Below are positions 1-10,338 of a stretch of DNA of 64,000 nt, piece by piece. Source of the DNA: Chitinophagaceae bacterium (GTDB taxonomy: Bacteria; Bacteroidota; Bacteroidia; Chitinophagales; Chitinophagaceae). The notes beneath the pieces are model-generated. The model saw only the letters and a program-made list of their open reading frames with translations, searched no databases and was not told the DNA's origin. Position 1 is the stretch's first letter. Each line of letters opens with the position of its first letter. The translations under genes were made by a program, and so were the position numbers. The stretch lies in contig JAQBNL010000002.1 in the NCBI GenBank assembly GCA_028288585.1, positions 1 to 64,000 on the forward strand. The letters are read 5' to 3'.

Positions 1-1462
1 CATTATTAATTATCTCATTGGATACTTCTGCAAGAAACTCATAAGGCAAATGCGCCCAGTCTGCCGTCATCCCATCTACTGAGGTTACTGCCCGTAATGC
101 CACGGTAAATTCATACGTTCTTTCATCACCCATCACGCCTACACTTTTCACCGGCAGTAAGATGGTGCCAGCCTGCCAAACCGTTGCATACAAATTATGT
201 TTTTTCAAACCATTAATATATATGGCATCAGCTAATTGCAATAATTGTACCTTTTCCTCTGTTACTTCTCCTAAAATTCTTATTCCTAAACCGGGCCCCG
301 GAAAAGGGTGACGTGATAATAATTCACCAGGGATACCTAATTCCTTTCCCACTTTTCTTACTTCATCTTTAAAGAGGGAACGCAGCGGTTCCACCAACTG
401 TAAATTCATTGTGGCAGGAAGTCCGCCAACATTATGATGCGACTTAATGGTTACAGACGGTCCATGAACAGAAACAGATTCTATCACATCAGGATAAATA
501 GTTCCCTGTGCTAAAAAATCTATTCCTGTAATTTTATGCGCCTCTTCATCAAAAATATCTATGAAGCTTTTACCGATGGCTTTTCGTTTTTCTTCCGGTA
601 AAATTTTACCGGCCAGTTTAGTGTAAAAATGATCTTTTGCATCTACGCCTTTAATATTCAATCCTAAACTTTTGCAGCTGGATAAAACCTGTTCAAACTC
701 ATCTTTTCTTAAGAGACCATTGTCGACAAAAATTCCAAAAAGATTTTTACCAATTGCTTTATGAATTAATGTGGCTGCTACGGTAGAATCAACACCACCG
801 CTAAATGCCATGATAACTTTTCCATTGCCTACCTGTTTTTTTATTGCTGCAACTGTATCTGTGATAAAATGTGCCGGCGTCCAGTCCTGTTTACAGCCAC
901 ATATATCCACTAAAAAATTTTTTATTATTTTTTTGCCTTCGGCAGAATGATATACTTCGGGATGAAACTGTAAACCATAAATTATTTCCGAAGAAGAAGC
1001 GCTTTTAAAAGCAGCTACAGGAATACTTTCGGTAGTGCCTAATATTTCAAATCCACCCGGTAATTTTTTTATAGTATCCGAATGGCTCATCCACACATTG
1101 GATGTTTCAGGAACATCTTTTAATAAATTATCTTTCTGTATAATTTTTAAAACTGCACGGCCATATTCTCTTTTATCACTTTTTTCTACAAGGCCGCCGA
1201 AACTTTTTGCGGTTAATTGTGCGCCGTAACAAAGTCCAAGAACAGGCAATTTTTCTGCCAGCGCTTTTATGTCCACTTCGGGTGCAAATTCTTCATTAAC
1301 TGAAAAAGGAGAGCCTGAAAGAATGATACCTTTTAAGCCGTCAAAATCAATTTTTTTATTAAAAGGAATAATTTCGCAATACACATTTGCTTCTCTTACA
1401 GCACGGGCAATTAACTGGGTATATTGAGAGCCAAAATCGAGGATCAAAATTTTTTCTGCCAT
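1..1462 (-). CDS. guaA: GMP synthase (glutamine-hydrolysing), 3' end cut by window
   Basis: Converts XMP to GMP using glutamine and ATP, the last step of guanine nucleotide synthesis in the cytosol. Reading the minus strand from the ATG at 1462 gives [16 protein letters not shown], then a class I glutamine amidotransferase domain with the nucleophile motif GLCYGA and a later FHPEVYHS. The ATP-pyrophosphatase domain follows with the PP-loop SGGVDST, and then the GMP synthase dimerisation region ([16 protein letters not shown]). About 487 codons are present against a usual length near 510, so only some 20 C-terminal residues lie outside the window. A TAAATTTG sequence (minus strand, 1469-1476) just ahead of the start resembles the Bacteroidota -7 element. 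The gene is divergent from the GIN-domain gene. Confidence 0.96.
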   Translation of the reverse strand, partial: MAEKILILDFGSQYTQLIARAVREANVYCEIIPFNKKIDFDGLKGIILSGSPFSVNEEFAPEVDIKALAEKLPVLGLCYGAQLTAKSFGGLVEKSDKREYGRAVLKIIQKDNLLKDVPETSNVWMSHSDTIKKLPGGFEILGTTESIPVAAFKSASSSEIIYGLQFHPEVYHSAEGKKIIKNFLVDICGCKQDWTPAHFITDTVAAIKKQVGNGKVIMAFSGGVDSTVAATLIHKAIGKNLFGIFVDNGLLRKDEFEQVLSSCKSLGLNIKGVDAKDHFYTKLAGKILPEEKRKAIGKSFIDIFDEEAHKITGIDFLAQGTIYPDVIESVSVHGPSVTIKSHHNVGGLPATMNLQLVEPLRSLFKDEVRKVGKELGIPGELLSRHPFPGPGLGIRILGEVTEEKVQLLQLADAIYINGLKKHNLYATVWQAGTILLPVKSVGVMGDERTYEFTVALRAVTSVDGMTADWAHLPYEFLAEVSNEIINN

Positions 1463-1512
1463 GGGCTGCAAATTTACATTCTTTTAATTCATAGCTTTAT
1501 TAAAACTGTTTT

Positions 1513-2217
1513 ATGACAAGATTATTAACTGCAATTGCATCAGCCATTATTTTCTGTTCGTGCCAGTCAATAACCGGCAGTGGAAATATTATTACTGAAA
1601 CAAGACATCTAAATCAATTTGATGGTGTGAGGGCCTCCGGCTCAATAGACATTGAAGTAATGAATGAGCAAAATCAATTGGTAAAGGTTGAGGCGGATGA
1701 TAATATTTTGCCTTATATAATTACTAACGTTGAGGATGGAATACTAAATGTGCATTTTAAATCCAATCTCTCATATCGTAATGTAAATGCAAAAGTATAT
1801 GTGAGTGCACCTTCACTAACAAAGCTAACTGTTTCAGGTTCTGGCAGCATTACTTCAAAAGATATTTTAAAAGATGCTGAGCGGATTGCGTTTAAAGTTT
1901 CGGGCTCCGGTGATATTGATGCCTTTGCAGATGCAGCCTCAATTACTGCTGATATCAGCGGATCAGGAACCATAACACTACAGGGAAGGTCGAAAGATTT
2001 TAACTGCAGTATTGGTGGCAGTGGCGATCTTAACTGCGGTAAATTATTAAGTGAAAACACTACTGCGGTTGTTACGGGCAGCGGCACTGCACATGTGTTT
2101 GCCAGTGTACATTTACTTGCGAAAGTTACCGGCAGCGGTGATATTTTATACAGCGGCAATCCCACAACACCGGAAATTCACAAATCGGGAAGTGGGTCTG
2201 TGGAGGCAGAAAAATAA
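1513..2217 (+). CDS. GIN-domain (DUF2807) lipoprotein
   Basis: Predicted cell-envelope lipoprotein of the DUF2807/GIN family, right-handed beta-helix proteins related to autotransporter adhesin heads; their molecular role is unknown. The N-terminus is a short lipoprotein signal with lipobox FCSC followed by Q. The rest is a regular run of beta-strand repeats rich in SGSG turns (VSGSGSITS, VSGSGDIDA, ISGSGTITL, VTGSGTAHV, VTGSGDILY), typical of the family. Length 234 residues is usual. The gene stands alone between divergent guaA and the convergent giant surface protein, with a shared hairpin just after its stop. Attachment to the outer membrane is inferred from the lipobox only. Confidence 0.85.
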   Translation: MTRLLTAIASAIIFCSCQSITGSGNIITETRHLNQFDGVRASGSIDIEVMNEQNQLVKVEADDNILPYIITNVEDGILNVHFKSNLSYRNVNAKVYVSAPSLTKLTVSGSGSITSKDILKDAERIAFKVSGSGDIDAFADAASITADISGSGTITLQGRSKDFNCSIGGSGDLNCGKLLSENTTAVVTGSGTAHVFASVHLLAKVTGSGDILYSGNPTTPEIHKSGSGSVEAEK

Positions 2218-2218
2218 A

Positions 2219-2246
2219 AAGGCCCCTGGTTAGGAGCCTCTTTAAT
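2219..2246. terminator. Stem-loop between convergent genes
   Basis: Arms AGGCCCC and GGAGCCT (one mismatch) around a 6-base loop, followed by a T-rich run. It lies between the convergent stops of the GIN gene (2217) and the giant surface protein (2263), and could serve both directions. Confidence 0.6.
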
Positions 2247-2262
2247 TTATTTTGTAAGATTC

Positions 2263-5200
2263 TTAAAGCTTGATCAGCTTAATTACTTTCCTGTTCTTTC
2301 CCTGAACAACTTCAGCAAAATAAGTTCCGCCTATTAAACTATTTCCAATCGTTACCGTTTCATTTCTCTGTATTTTATTTATCGTATTAATTACCCTTCC
2401 TGAAACATCCTGTAACCTGATGCTGATAGGTTCTGTACTATTGCTTTGTATCACCAATTTAAAATCAGTGGCACTTGGATTTGGAGAAACAGTAACCTCA
2501 AAGGAATTAATTACTGCCTGTTTGGCGGCACTAACCTCAATACCTGTATTGGTCCTGGTATTTGAGGTTCTCAATGGCGTATTACATGCTCCTAAATAAT
2601 TACTGCCTGTTAGGTTACCTGCAACGGCATTAGGTGAAATACAGCTGGTGCTATATTTCCCTTTGCTTAAAATACAAACATTTACTTTATCAGATTTAGA
2701 ACCGCAACTAACATCATTTATATCAACTGTTATAAAGGCAGTTGCCGTGCAGCCGTTACTATCAGTAATCATTACAGTTACAGTAGAAGAAGTTGTTAAA
2801 CCCGTAGCAGAGATCTTTACAGATTTTTGATTGTGTGCACCTGTAATTATTAATCCTGAACCTGCCGTCCAGCTATAAGTATAAGCAGCAGGAGTTGCAA
2901 ATGGTGTTCCTCCACCAGGATTTGCTGTTACTGTTAAGGTTGCTGCTGGTATGTAACCAATATAAACTGTATTTGCAGTAACTCCCTGTGGCAAAACATA
3001 TACTGTTGGAATGGTAACAGTTGGTTTGGGGTTAACAGTTAGGTGAAGGGTTGCAGTGTTTGTACAACCTTCCGCATTTGTTGATTCAAAAGTATAATTA
3101 CCACTTTCTGTATAAGTCGTTCCATGCCATGTGTAACTATCACAAGCAGTTTGTGTTTCACTTGAAGTGCTGCTGTGATTGATGGTTAGGTGAAGGGTTG
3201 CAGTGTTTGTACAACCTTGCGCATTTGTAGATTCAAAAGTATAATTACCACTTTCTGTATAAGTGTTACCATTCCATGTGTAACTATCACAAGCAGTTTG
3301 TGTTTCACTTGAAGTGCTGCTGTGGTTAATGGTTAGATGCAGTGTTGCAGTGTTTATACAACCTTGTTCATTTGTTGATTCAAAATTGTAATCACCTGAT
3401 GTGGTATATATTTGGCCATTCCATGTATAACTATCGCAGGCAACTTTTGTTTCTTCAGTTGTTGTGCTGTGATTAATGGTTAGATGCAGCGTTGCAGTGT
3501 TGGTACAACCTTGTTCATTTGTTGATGGATAAGTATAGTCTCCTGAGGTTGTATAAGTGTTACCATTCCATGTGTAACTATCGCAGGCAACTTTTGTTTC
3601 TTCAGTTGTTGTGCTGTGATTAATGGTTAGATGCAGCGTTGCCGTGTTGGTACAACCTTGTTCATTTGTTGATGGATAAGTATAGTCTCCTGAAGTTGTA
3701 TAAGTATTGCCATTCCATGTATAACTATCGCAGGTAACTTTTGTTTCTTCAGTTGTTGTGCTGTGATTGATAGTTAGATGAAGTGTTGCTGTGTTGATAC
3801 AACCTTGTTCATTTGTTGATGGATAAGTATAGTCTCCTGAAGTTGTATAAGTGTTACCATTCCATGTATAACTATCGCAGGCAACTTTTGTTTCTTCAGT
3901 TGTTGTGCTGTGATTGATGGTTAAGTGTAGCGTTGCTGTGTTTGTACAACCTTCAGCATTTACTGATTCAAAAGTATAGTCTCCTGAAGTTGTATAAGTA
4001 TTACCGTTCCATGTATAACTATCGCAGGCAACTTTTGTTTCATCAGTGGTTGTGCTGTGATTGATAGTTAAGTGTAAGGTTACTGTTGAATCGCATCCTC
4101 CTCTTTCTTTTAAAACTTTTGTCGGTGTTCCTGATTCTGTGTAAGTAGTTCCATACCACGTAAAATTATCACAGGCAACTGCAGTTGTATCTCCTGTAGT
4201 GGGAGTAGTTATTATAAGATGCAGTATATCTGTTGAGTCACATCCTGCACTGGTTGTAAACCCAGGTTTTGTATAAGTTCCTGACTCAGTATATGTTTGC
4301 CCATTCCAATCATAACTGCTACATGCATATTTAGTTGTTTCGCCTGAAACGCTGCAGGTTCTGGTATACCAGATAGGCGATGTTACAATACGTGAAGTAC
4401 CATTAGTGATATCTATATAATAATAACCGGTTTCTCCATTAGGCAAATTATTATCAACAAAATAAAGATGGTTGCCAATCACTGAATCTATTTTAGCAGC
4501 CATAACTCCACTTCCCGGTTTGCCATACATAACTCTTATAATTGCTGAAGAAGTATTGGTAGTGGCATCGGTTAGATTAACTGATATGGATGGAGCGTTT
4601 CTGTCAGAAAAAACAGAACCCATTATTTTGGTGTTGATAGTAAAATCAACTTTGGTATCGCAATCTTCTGTTGCATAAAAATGCATATCACGCATTGCTT
4701 TAATAATTTCTGTTTGAGACAAAGAAGGTGCAAGTACAGCAGTTCTTGCACGGGTAGTATGCCCAAAAGTTGTATTGTGATTATCATGATCCATTGTTGG
4801 GCCTAAATGGTATCCTTTAGCTAACAGTGTTTGATAATACCATAAGTAAGACATTGTTGTGGGATCTGAATAAGTTGTATTAGTTGAAAAAGCAGGTCCG
4901 CTTTCCACAGCAACACCGGTAATAGCATTATCTGCCGTGTCTTTGTATGGTGTATTGGCAATGTTATTAAAATCAGTTGAATTTGGATGTGCAAGTGTTG
5001 CAAAAGTATTTTGGTCTGCAAAATCATTTACAGTTTTAAATAATCCTGCAGGGCCTGTGTATGTGCTTTTGGGAACATATACATCGTAGTTATTTGTAGG
5101 TCCCCATCCACCACTTCCGGACTCCCATCCAAAAAGTTTATCCATTCCATCTCCGTAAACAACAACGTGTCCACCGCCGGAGATAACACCCCATTCCATT

Positions 5201-8200
5201 CCATATAGCGCTACAAAATTTGGATTTGCGGCATTGAAATCCTTTGCCTGTACTGATCCCTTGTGAAAGTCTGTAATGCTATTGCCGGGGTTGTTAACTG
5301 TTGAGTAATGATTATGTTCTGATATTCCTAAAAAGTCCATGCATTCTGATGTGATCGCATAATTATAATCATCTGCAGGTGTATAACCGGGATGATCTTT
5401 ATTGCCATCAGAGTAATCTGAGTGGGAGTGAAGAGTTCCGAAATAATAATTATATACAATTGCATTATTGGTTGCGGCATTTCCTGTTAATGGAGTTGCC
5501 GTTAAATATTTTGTTCCGCCTGAACAATTTTTATTAGAAGCAAAAACAAAAAAGTAATAATTAGTTAACGGACTAAGATTGGTAGCAAGAAAACTTGTTG
5601 AAGAACTGTTTCCTGCTACAACTCCTCCACCTAAAGATGAGCCAACAGTATAGTCAGTATTATCAGCAGGTGTTGCAGATAATGTTGCAGAAGTGCTTCT
5701 AACAATTAAATAATTATCTGCAGTGGCAGACCCATTGAATGTTCCACTGATAGAGCTGTTTGATGGAGTTAGTGTGAGTAATGTTGGTTGAGAAGAAGGA
5801 GCTACACAAGGTTGTAAAGGACTTGTTTGCTGAGAACCATTTAATGGATTTGTTATATTATAAGCAGGACCGTTAATACAGCCTTGTGAGTTTATGCTAA
5901 ACACAAAAAAGTAATAAGTTGTTTCAGCAGCCAAACCTGATGCAGTAAATGATGTGGTATTATTTCTATGAATAACTTCTGCATTTCCTACAACATCTCC
6001 TATGTTATAAATATGACCATTTGCAGGATTAACTGTTAGCGTTGATGATGTGGATTTTAATACTAAATATTCATCAGCAGTTGTTGCTGAAAAAGAACCT
6101 TGTATTGTATTTGTGCTCACATTGGTAAAAGCCAAATCAGTTGCCTGGCTTAAAGGAGCGCTGCATGGAGGTAAGCCTGCCGCAGTATTTGTAGTGCCAG
6201 TAAGCGGATTTGTTACAAGATATTTTGGACCACCGGTACAAACTCCATTCACTGAAAAAACAAAGAAGTAATATGTTGTTGATGCTGATAATCCTGATGC
6301 AGTAAATGTTGTACTGCTCCCTCTTGATATTACTGAACCATCACCAACATTATCCCCTAGGTTATAGATCTGTCCATCGATTGGATTAGAAGTAAGACTA
6401 TTGCTGGTACTCATTACAACAAGATATTGATCAGGTGCAGGACTTGCAGCAGTAAAACTTCCCTGTATTGAAACATCATTTACAGTTCCAAAAACTATTG
6501 AAGTTGGTTGGGCAGTTGGTGAAGTACATGGTGTAGTAGCTACTGCAGTTACCGTTACATTATCTATGCTTATTTTAGGTCTTGATCCGCTACCGGTATT
6601 TCCGCTGCCGTTGTGATAATAAAATCTAAGCCTTGCGTGGGAATTATTATTAAATGATTCAGGTAAAGCAATGTTGGTTTTTGAACCGCTTACAGAAACA
6701 TTGTTGGTAAAATCCAATACATCAGCAAATGGTAATTCAGTAAATGTTGTTCCGTCAGTAGTTGCATATACACGCATTGAACCATTTCTGTTTCCTGTTG
6801 AATTATTTATAGTTTGATAATCGAAACTTAATGTTCCTGCATTTACTCCTGTAAAATCCATATAAAAATCTATGGCTGCAGATGTTGTGTTATCCGGTGA
6901 ACCGGTAGATAACAATACAATTGATTCTGTTGGCGGAGCCTGGTCAGTACCTTTCTGAACGCCGCCGGAAGAGCCAAATGTTGCACCCTGGAAAGAATTG
7001 GTTGCAGCGGTTAATTTTATGCCATCAGGAATTGTACCTGTTGTATTTGCAGAAAGCCCTCCCCAATGGTTGGCACCATCTCCTGAGATAAAAAAGTTGC
7101 TCCAGTTGGCAATGTCTGCAAAACCTTCAGTAAAGCTCAGGTCAGGTTGCGAAGCCATTGGTACAGGTAATGGCGTATTGGTAAAGGCCAGTTGAGTGCC
7201 ATATGTGGAACCGATACTGTTAGTAGCATATGCCTTATAATAATATCTTGTATTAGGGCTAAGGCCTGTAATATCCGAACTGAAATTATTTGCTGCGTCT
7301 AAATTGGTGGAAGGCACTTTTGTTCCGGAGCCTTCAGGGAAACCTGAATTAGCGCTATATTCAATTCCGTAAGTTGTAAGGGGTGCACATCCAATACTGC
7401 TTATCGTTCCACTCAAAGTTGCTGTTGTTGCAGCAACTGCAGAACTGGTACCCGTTGTAACAGTTGGCGCATTATAAATACCCGAACCTGTTGCAGGAAC
7501 AGGATAATTGCTTACGCCACCTCCATTCAAAACAATATTCCCGTTATAAGATTGTACTGCAGTTGGATTAAATTTTACATAAATAACCTTGCCACTAAAA
7601 CTAGCGCCGGCATAAGTTATATCCAACGTATTTGTATAAGTGCCATCAGGAGTTTCTGAATAAGTGAATCCCGGAAGTGCAGCGATAGTAATTGTTGAAT
7701 TGTTTGAGCCATCCATGCTATTGCCGTCAATAGTAAAAGAGTACGGACCTGCGATGGTATTAGTACAAACGTTTCCAAAATCTGTAAGCGGGGATTGTAA
7801 AGTAAAGTATCCCCCAACTGCAGGATTAATTGTAAATGTTTGTGTGTTTGAAACAGTAGCGGCGCCGGTTGTTGTAACACCAATAGCAACTGTTCCTGCA
7901 GGGGATAGATCGGATGCAGCAATAAAAGTAGTTAGTTGTGTTGAGTTTACAAACGTGGTTGTTCTGCTGATTCCTTTCCAGGTAATTGCAGAACCATTGA
8001 TAAAATTGGTACCATTAACAGTTAATGTAAAGCCCGGCGAACCTGCTGTAGCAGCGTCTGGTGAAATAGATGTTGTTGCAGGGGAAGAAACAGGTGTGAC
8101 CGAAGCCCATGTTGTTCCTACCCTTATTCCATCAACAATTTGTGCTGATGCTGCTGTACCTGATCCCTGCCTGAAAGCAATTCTATTAAAAGTTCCGGCA

Positions 8201-10338
8201 TCTGTGGCTCCGCTACCAATTGCAGGAATTGTTGGTGAAGGTTCAGTACCTCCCAATACAGGTTCAACAAATAAACTCACCAGGTCATCCGTGGTGGCGG
8301 CATTAAATGTATATTTTAAAACAACTAAAAGTGTTGTATTGAAAGGCCTTACTGTACCATCGTATGAAACAGTTCCCGATGCCTTAGCTATACCAAAAAC
8401 AAAACCTGAACCGCTGGCTTTAATAAAAACTTTTGTTACATAGCTTCCATCATATAAAGAGAAGAAATAATCTCCTGTACTTTGGGCTGAGGATACATTT
8501 ACAAACAAGGATGCATAAGCATTTCCTGAACTTATAGTTGGTGAAAATGTTAGTGAGGCGTCTTCTCCGGAAGTGGTCATTGTAATTGCATTACTTACAC
8601 CCGAAGATGGAGAGCCTGCATAAGTTAGGCTGGGAGATGTAACGGTAATTGCATTTGTTCCTGCACCGCTAAACGCTATATAACCATTAGATGTAAGCGT
8701 GGTACCGGCGGTATAATTAAAATCCTCCAATAATTTTTGTGCGCTGGCAGCATTTACCACTTGGGTTAAAACAGAGGACGTGCTGCCGGTATAATTTGCA
8801 TTGCCATTATATGTTGCTGTAATAGTATGCGAACCTTCACTTAATAATGAAGTGCTTAAAGTTGCAGAACTGGCTGATAATGTACCTGAGCCAAGACTTG
8901 TAACTCCATCAAAAAATTGTACTGAGCCTGCAGGAGTACCGGATGCTGTGCTTACTGTGGCTGTAAAAGTTACATTTTGCCCGGCAGATGATGGGTTTAC
9001 AGATGATATTAGTGATACACTAGTTGCAGCTTTTACAACCTGGGTTAATATTGATGAAGTGCTTGATGTGTTATTTGCATCACCATTATAAGTTGCTGTT
9101 ATACTATGTGAACCCGCAAGTAATGCTGAAGTAGATAAAGTTGCAGAAGTGCCCGAGATTGTAGATGAACCAATATTTGTAACTCCATCAAAAAAATCTA
9201 CACTTCCCGTTGGTGTACCCGACGTTGTAGTAATAGTAGCAGTAAAAGTTACACTTTGTCCCGCATTTGATGGATTTTCTGAAGATGATAAAGTTACTCC
9301 CGAAGAAGCTGTAACTGATTGGCTTAATACAGAAGAAGTACTTGATGCATTACTGGCATCACCATTATACGTTGATGTAATATTATGCGAACCTGCAGTT
9401 AATGTTGAAGTGCTAAAAGTTGCAGCATTGCCTGAAAGACTACCCGAGCCAAGATTTGTACTGCCATCAAAAAATGTTACCGTACCCGTTGGTGTACCAG
9501 ATGCTGCAGATACTGTGGCAGTAAAAGTTACGCTTTGTCCGGATAAAGATGGGTTTAGAGATGATGTAATTGCTGTTGTAGTAGGTTGTAAAGCGAGGGA
9601 TGTAACAGAAGCCCATGTAGTTCCTGCTCTTATTCCATCAACTATCTGTGCCGAAGCCGCGGTAGATGATCCTTGACGAAGAAACGATCCGCTGATTCCT
9701 GCTGCCGCTGCATCGGCAGTGCCACTTCCGGCTGTCAAATTTGGGGAGGATTCGGTGCTTCCCAAAGTAGGATTGATCCATAAACTTATTAAATCATCAG
9801 TTGTAGTACCGGTGTTATAAATATATTTTCCTGCGAGTAAATAAGTAGTGCCAAAACTCCTAACAGTTGTTTCATAAACAGGCGTTGCTGTTCCTTTAGC
9901 ACATCCAAACAAAAATCCACCTGTAGTAGATTTTATATATACTCTTAAAGCAAAAGCAGGTGAGGCTGAGGTTCCGGTTATAAGTCCTGCAAAATAATCT
10001 CCTCCGGTTTGGGCAGAAGTCACATTAACCAACAGGGATGTATAAATACTTCCTGAAGATATAGGAGTAAAATTCTTAGCATCATCTTCTCCGTTGGTAG
10101 CCATTGTTACGGCATTCCCAATACCTGAGGCTGGGGACCCGGGATAAGTTAATCCAGAACTAGTTACAGTTATTGCATTTGTACCTGCACCTGAATTCGC
10201 TGTCCATCCATTAGCTGTAATTAAACTAGCGGGAGAATAATTAAAATCTTCAGTGAATGTTTGTGATATACCTCTTGTATTAATACTTCCTAAAATCAAT
10301 GCAAGCAATAAATATCTAAGTGTAAATAATTTTCCCAT
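2263..10338 (-). CDS. Giant T9SS-secreted multidomain protein with CehA/McbA-type PHP metallohydrolase domain
   Basis: 2691-residue predicted exported surface protein. In order: signal peptide (1-26, ending GISQ); a concanavalin/LamG-like module (about 27-245); three Ig-like repeats of about 95 residues (about 247-533); a second copy of the LamG-like module (about 535-755); an IPT/TIG-like domain (about 757-840); fibronectin-III-like and jelly-roll-like segments to about 1600; a PHP-type hydrolase domain (about 1630-1985); nine 49-residue repeats (about 2003-2435); a PKD-like segment; and a type IX secretion sorting domain (about 2605-2691, with VSPNPSATDF). The PHP region keeps metal ligands: HSHSD at 1637-1641, SEHNH near 1675, GMEWG, LAHPN and TMDHDNHN, as in CehA/McbA metallohydrolases. 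Substrate unknown; a phosphoesterase or ester hydrolase is possible. ATG start at 10338. Confidence 0.85.
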   Translation of the reverse strand: MGKLFTLRYLLLALILGSINTRGISQTFTEDFNYSPASLITANGWTANSGAGTNAITVTSSGLTYPGSPASGIGNAVTMATNGEDDAKNFTPISSGSIYTSLLVNVTSAQTGGDYFAGLITGTSASPAFALRVYIKSTTGGFLFGCAKGTATPVYETTVRSFGTTYLLAGKYIYNTGTTTDDLISLWINPTLGSTESSPNLTAGSGTADAAAAGISGSFLRQGSSTAASAQIVDGIRAGTTWASVTSLALQPTTTAITSSLNPSLSGQSVTFTATVSAASGTPTGTVTFFDGSTNLGSGSLSGNAATFSTSTLTAGSHNITSTYNGDASNASSTSSVLSQSVTASSGVTLSSSENPSNAGQSVTFTATITTTSGTPTGSVDFFDGVTNIGSSTISGTSATLSTSALLAGSHSITATYNGDANNTSSTSSILTQVVKAATSVSLISSVNPSSAGQNVTFTATVSTASGTPAGSVQFFDGVTSLGSGTLSASSATLSTSLLSEGSHTITATYNGNANYTGSTSSVLTQVVNAASAQKLLEDFNYTAGTTLTSNGYIAFSGAGTNAITVTSPSLTYAGSPSSGVSNAITMTTSGEDASLTFSPTISSGNAYASLFVNVSSAQSTGDYFFSLYDGSYVTKVFIKASGSGFVFGIAKASGTVSYDGTVRPFNTTLLVVLKYTFNAATTDDLVSLFVEPVLGGTEPSPTIPAIGSGATDAGTFNRIAFRQGSGTAASAQIVDGIRVGTTWASVTPVSSPATTSISPDAATAGSPGFTLTVNGTNFINGSAITWKGISRTTTFVNSTQLTTFIAASDLSPAGTVAIGVTTTGAATVSNTQTFTINPAVGGYFTLQSPLTDFGNVCTNTIAGPYSFTIDGNSMDGSNNSTITIAALPGFTYSETPDGTYTNTLDITYAGASFSGKVIYVKFNPTAVQSYNGNIVLNGGGVSNYPVPATGSGIYNAPTVTTGTSSAVAATTATLSGTISSIGCAPLTTYGIEYSANSGFPEGSGTKVPSTNLDAANNFSSDITGLSPNTRYYYKAYATNSIGSTYGTQLAFTNTPLPVPMASQPDLSFTEGFADIANWSNFFISGDGANHWGGLSANTTGTIPDGIKLTAATNSFQGATFGSSGGVQKGTDQAPPTESIVLLSTGSPDNTTSAAIDFYMDFTGVNAGTLSFDYQTINNSTGNRNGSMRVYATTDGTTFTELPFADVLDFTNNVSVSGSKTNIALPESFNNNSHARLRFYYHNGSGNTGSGSRPKISIDNVTVTAVATTPCTSPTAQPTSIVFGTVNDVSIQGSFTAASPAPDQYLVVMSTSNSLTSNPIDGQIYNLGDNVGDGSVISRGSSTTFTASGLSASTTYYFFVFSVNGVCTGGPKYLVTNPLTGTTNTAAGLPPCSAPLSQATDLAFTNVSTNTIQGSFSATTADEYLVLKSTSSTLTVNPANGHIYNIGDVVGNAEVIHRNNTTSFTASGLAAETTYYFFVFSINSQGCINGPAYNITNPLNGSQQTSPLQPCVAPSSQPTLLTLTPSNSSISGTFNGSATADNYLIVRSTSATLSATPADNTDYTVGSSLGGGVVAGNSSSTSFLATNLSPLTNYYFFVFASNKNCSGGTKYLTATPLTGNAATNNAIVYNYYFGTLHSHSDYSDGNKDHPGYTPADDYNYAITSECMDFLGISEHNHYSTVNNPGNSITDFHKGSVQAKDFNAANPNFVALYGMEWGVISGGGHVVVYGDGMDKLFGWESGSGGWGPTNNYDVYVPKSTYTGPAGLFKTVNDFADQNTFATLAHPNSTDFNNIANTPYKDTADNAITGVAVESGPAFSTNTTYSDPTTMSYLWYYQTLLAKGYHLGPTMDHDNHNTTFGHTTRARTAVLAPSLSQTEIIKAMRDMHFYATEDCDTKVDFTINTKIMGSVFSDRNAPSISVNLTDATTNTSSAIIRVMYGKPGSGVMAAKIDSVIGNHLYFVDNNLPNGETGYYYIDITNGTSRIVTSPIWYTRTCSVSGETTKYACSSYDWNGQTYTESGTYTKPGFTTSAGCDSTDILHLIITTPTTGDTTAVACDNFTWYGTTYTESGTPTKVLKERGGCDSTVTLHLTINHSTTTDETKVACDSYTWNGNTYTTSGDYTFESVNAEGCTNTATLHLTINHSTTTEETKVACDSYTWNGNTYTTSGDYTYPSTNEQGCINTATLHLTINHSTTTEETKVTCDSYTWNGNTYTTSGDYTYPSTNEQGCTNTATLHLTINHSTTTEETKVACDSYTWNGNTYTTSGDYTYPSTNEQGCTNTATLHLTINHSTTTEETKVACDSYTWNGQIYTTSGDYNFESTNEQGCINTATLHLTINHSSTSSETQTACDSYTWNGNTYTESGNYTFESTNAQGCTNTATLHLTINHSSTSSETQTACDSYTWHGTTYTESGNYTFESTNAEGCTNTATLHLTVNPKPTVTIPTVYVLPQGVTANTVYIGYIPAATLTVTANPGGGTPFATPAAYTYSWTAGSGLIITGAHNQKSVKISATGLTTSSTVTVMITDSNGCTATAFITVDINDVSCGSKSDKVNVCILSKGKYSTSCISPNAVAGNLTGSNYLGACNTPLRTSNTRTNTGIEVSAAKQAVINSFEVTVSPNPSATDFKLVIQSNSTEPISIRLQDVSGRVINTINKIQRNETVTIGNSLIGGTYFAEVVQGKNRKVIKLIKL
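3035..4330 (-). repeat. Nine in-frame 147-bp tandem repeats
   Basis: Each unit encodes about 49 residues of the form ACDSYTWNGNTYTTSGDYT, then a variable stretch and GCTNTATLHLTINHS. Units 4 to 6 are almost identical and the first two (promoter-proximal) are the most divergent, which suggests recent expansion of the middle units. Each unit has one Cys near its start and one in the GC(T/I)N motif, so a disulfide per repeat outside the cell is possible. Confidence 0.9.

Noticed and set aside
1035..1229. Small frame starting MPNISN, like the one at 28171
   Set aside because: It lies antisense within guaA, and the shared six residues are a coincidence.
1713..2165. 150-codon frame antisense to the GIN-domain gene
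   Set aside because: A shadow of the SGSG repeat codons; the plus-strand gene has a clear lipobox and family match.
3035..4330. Regularly spaced repeats that could suggest a CRISPR array
   Set aside because: Period is 147 bp with near-identical full units and continuous coding sense; there are no unique spacers and no cas genes.
7664..8443. Long plus-strand reading frame of 259 codons opposite the giant surface gene (also 8801-9091 and 9149-9676)
   Set aside because: These mirror the Thr/Ser/Gly-rich coding repeats on the other strand; they have Val/Pro-rich low-complexity products and no start context of their own.
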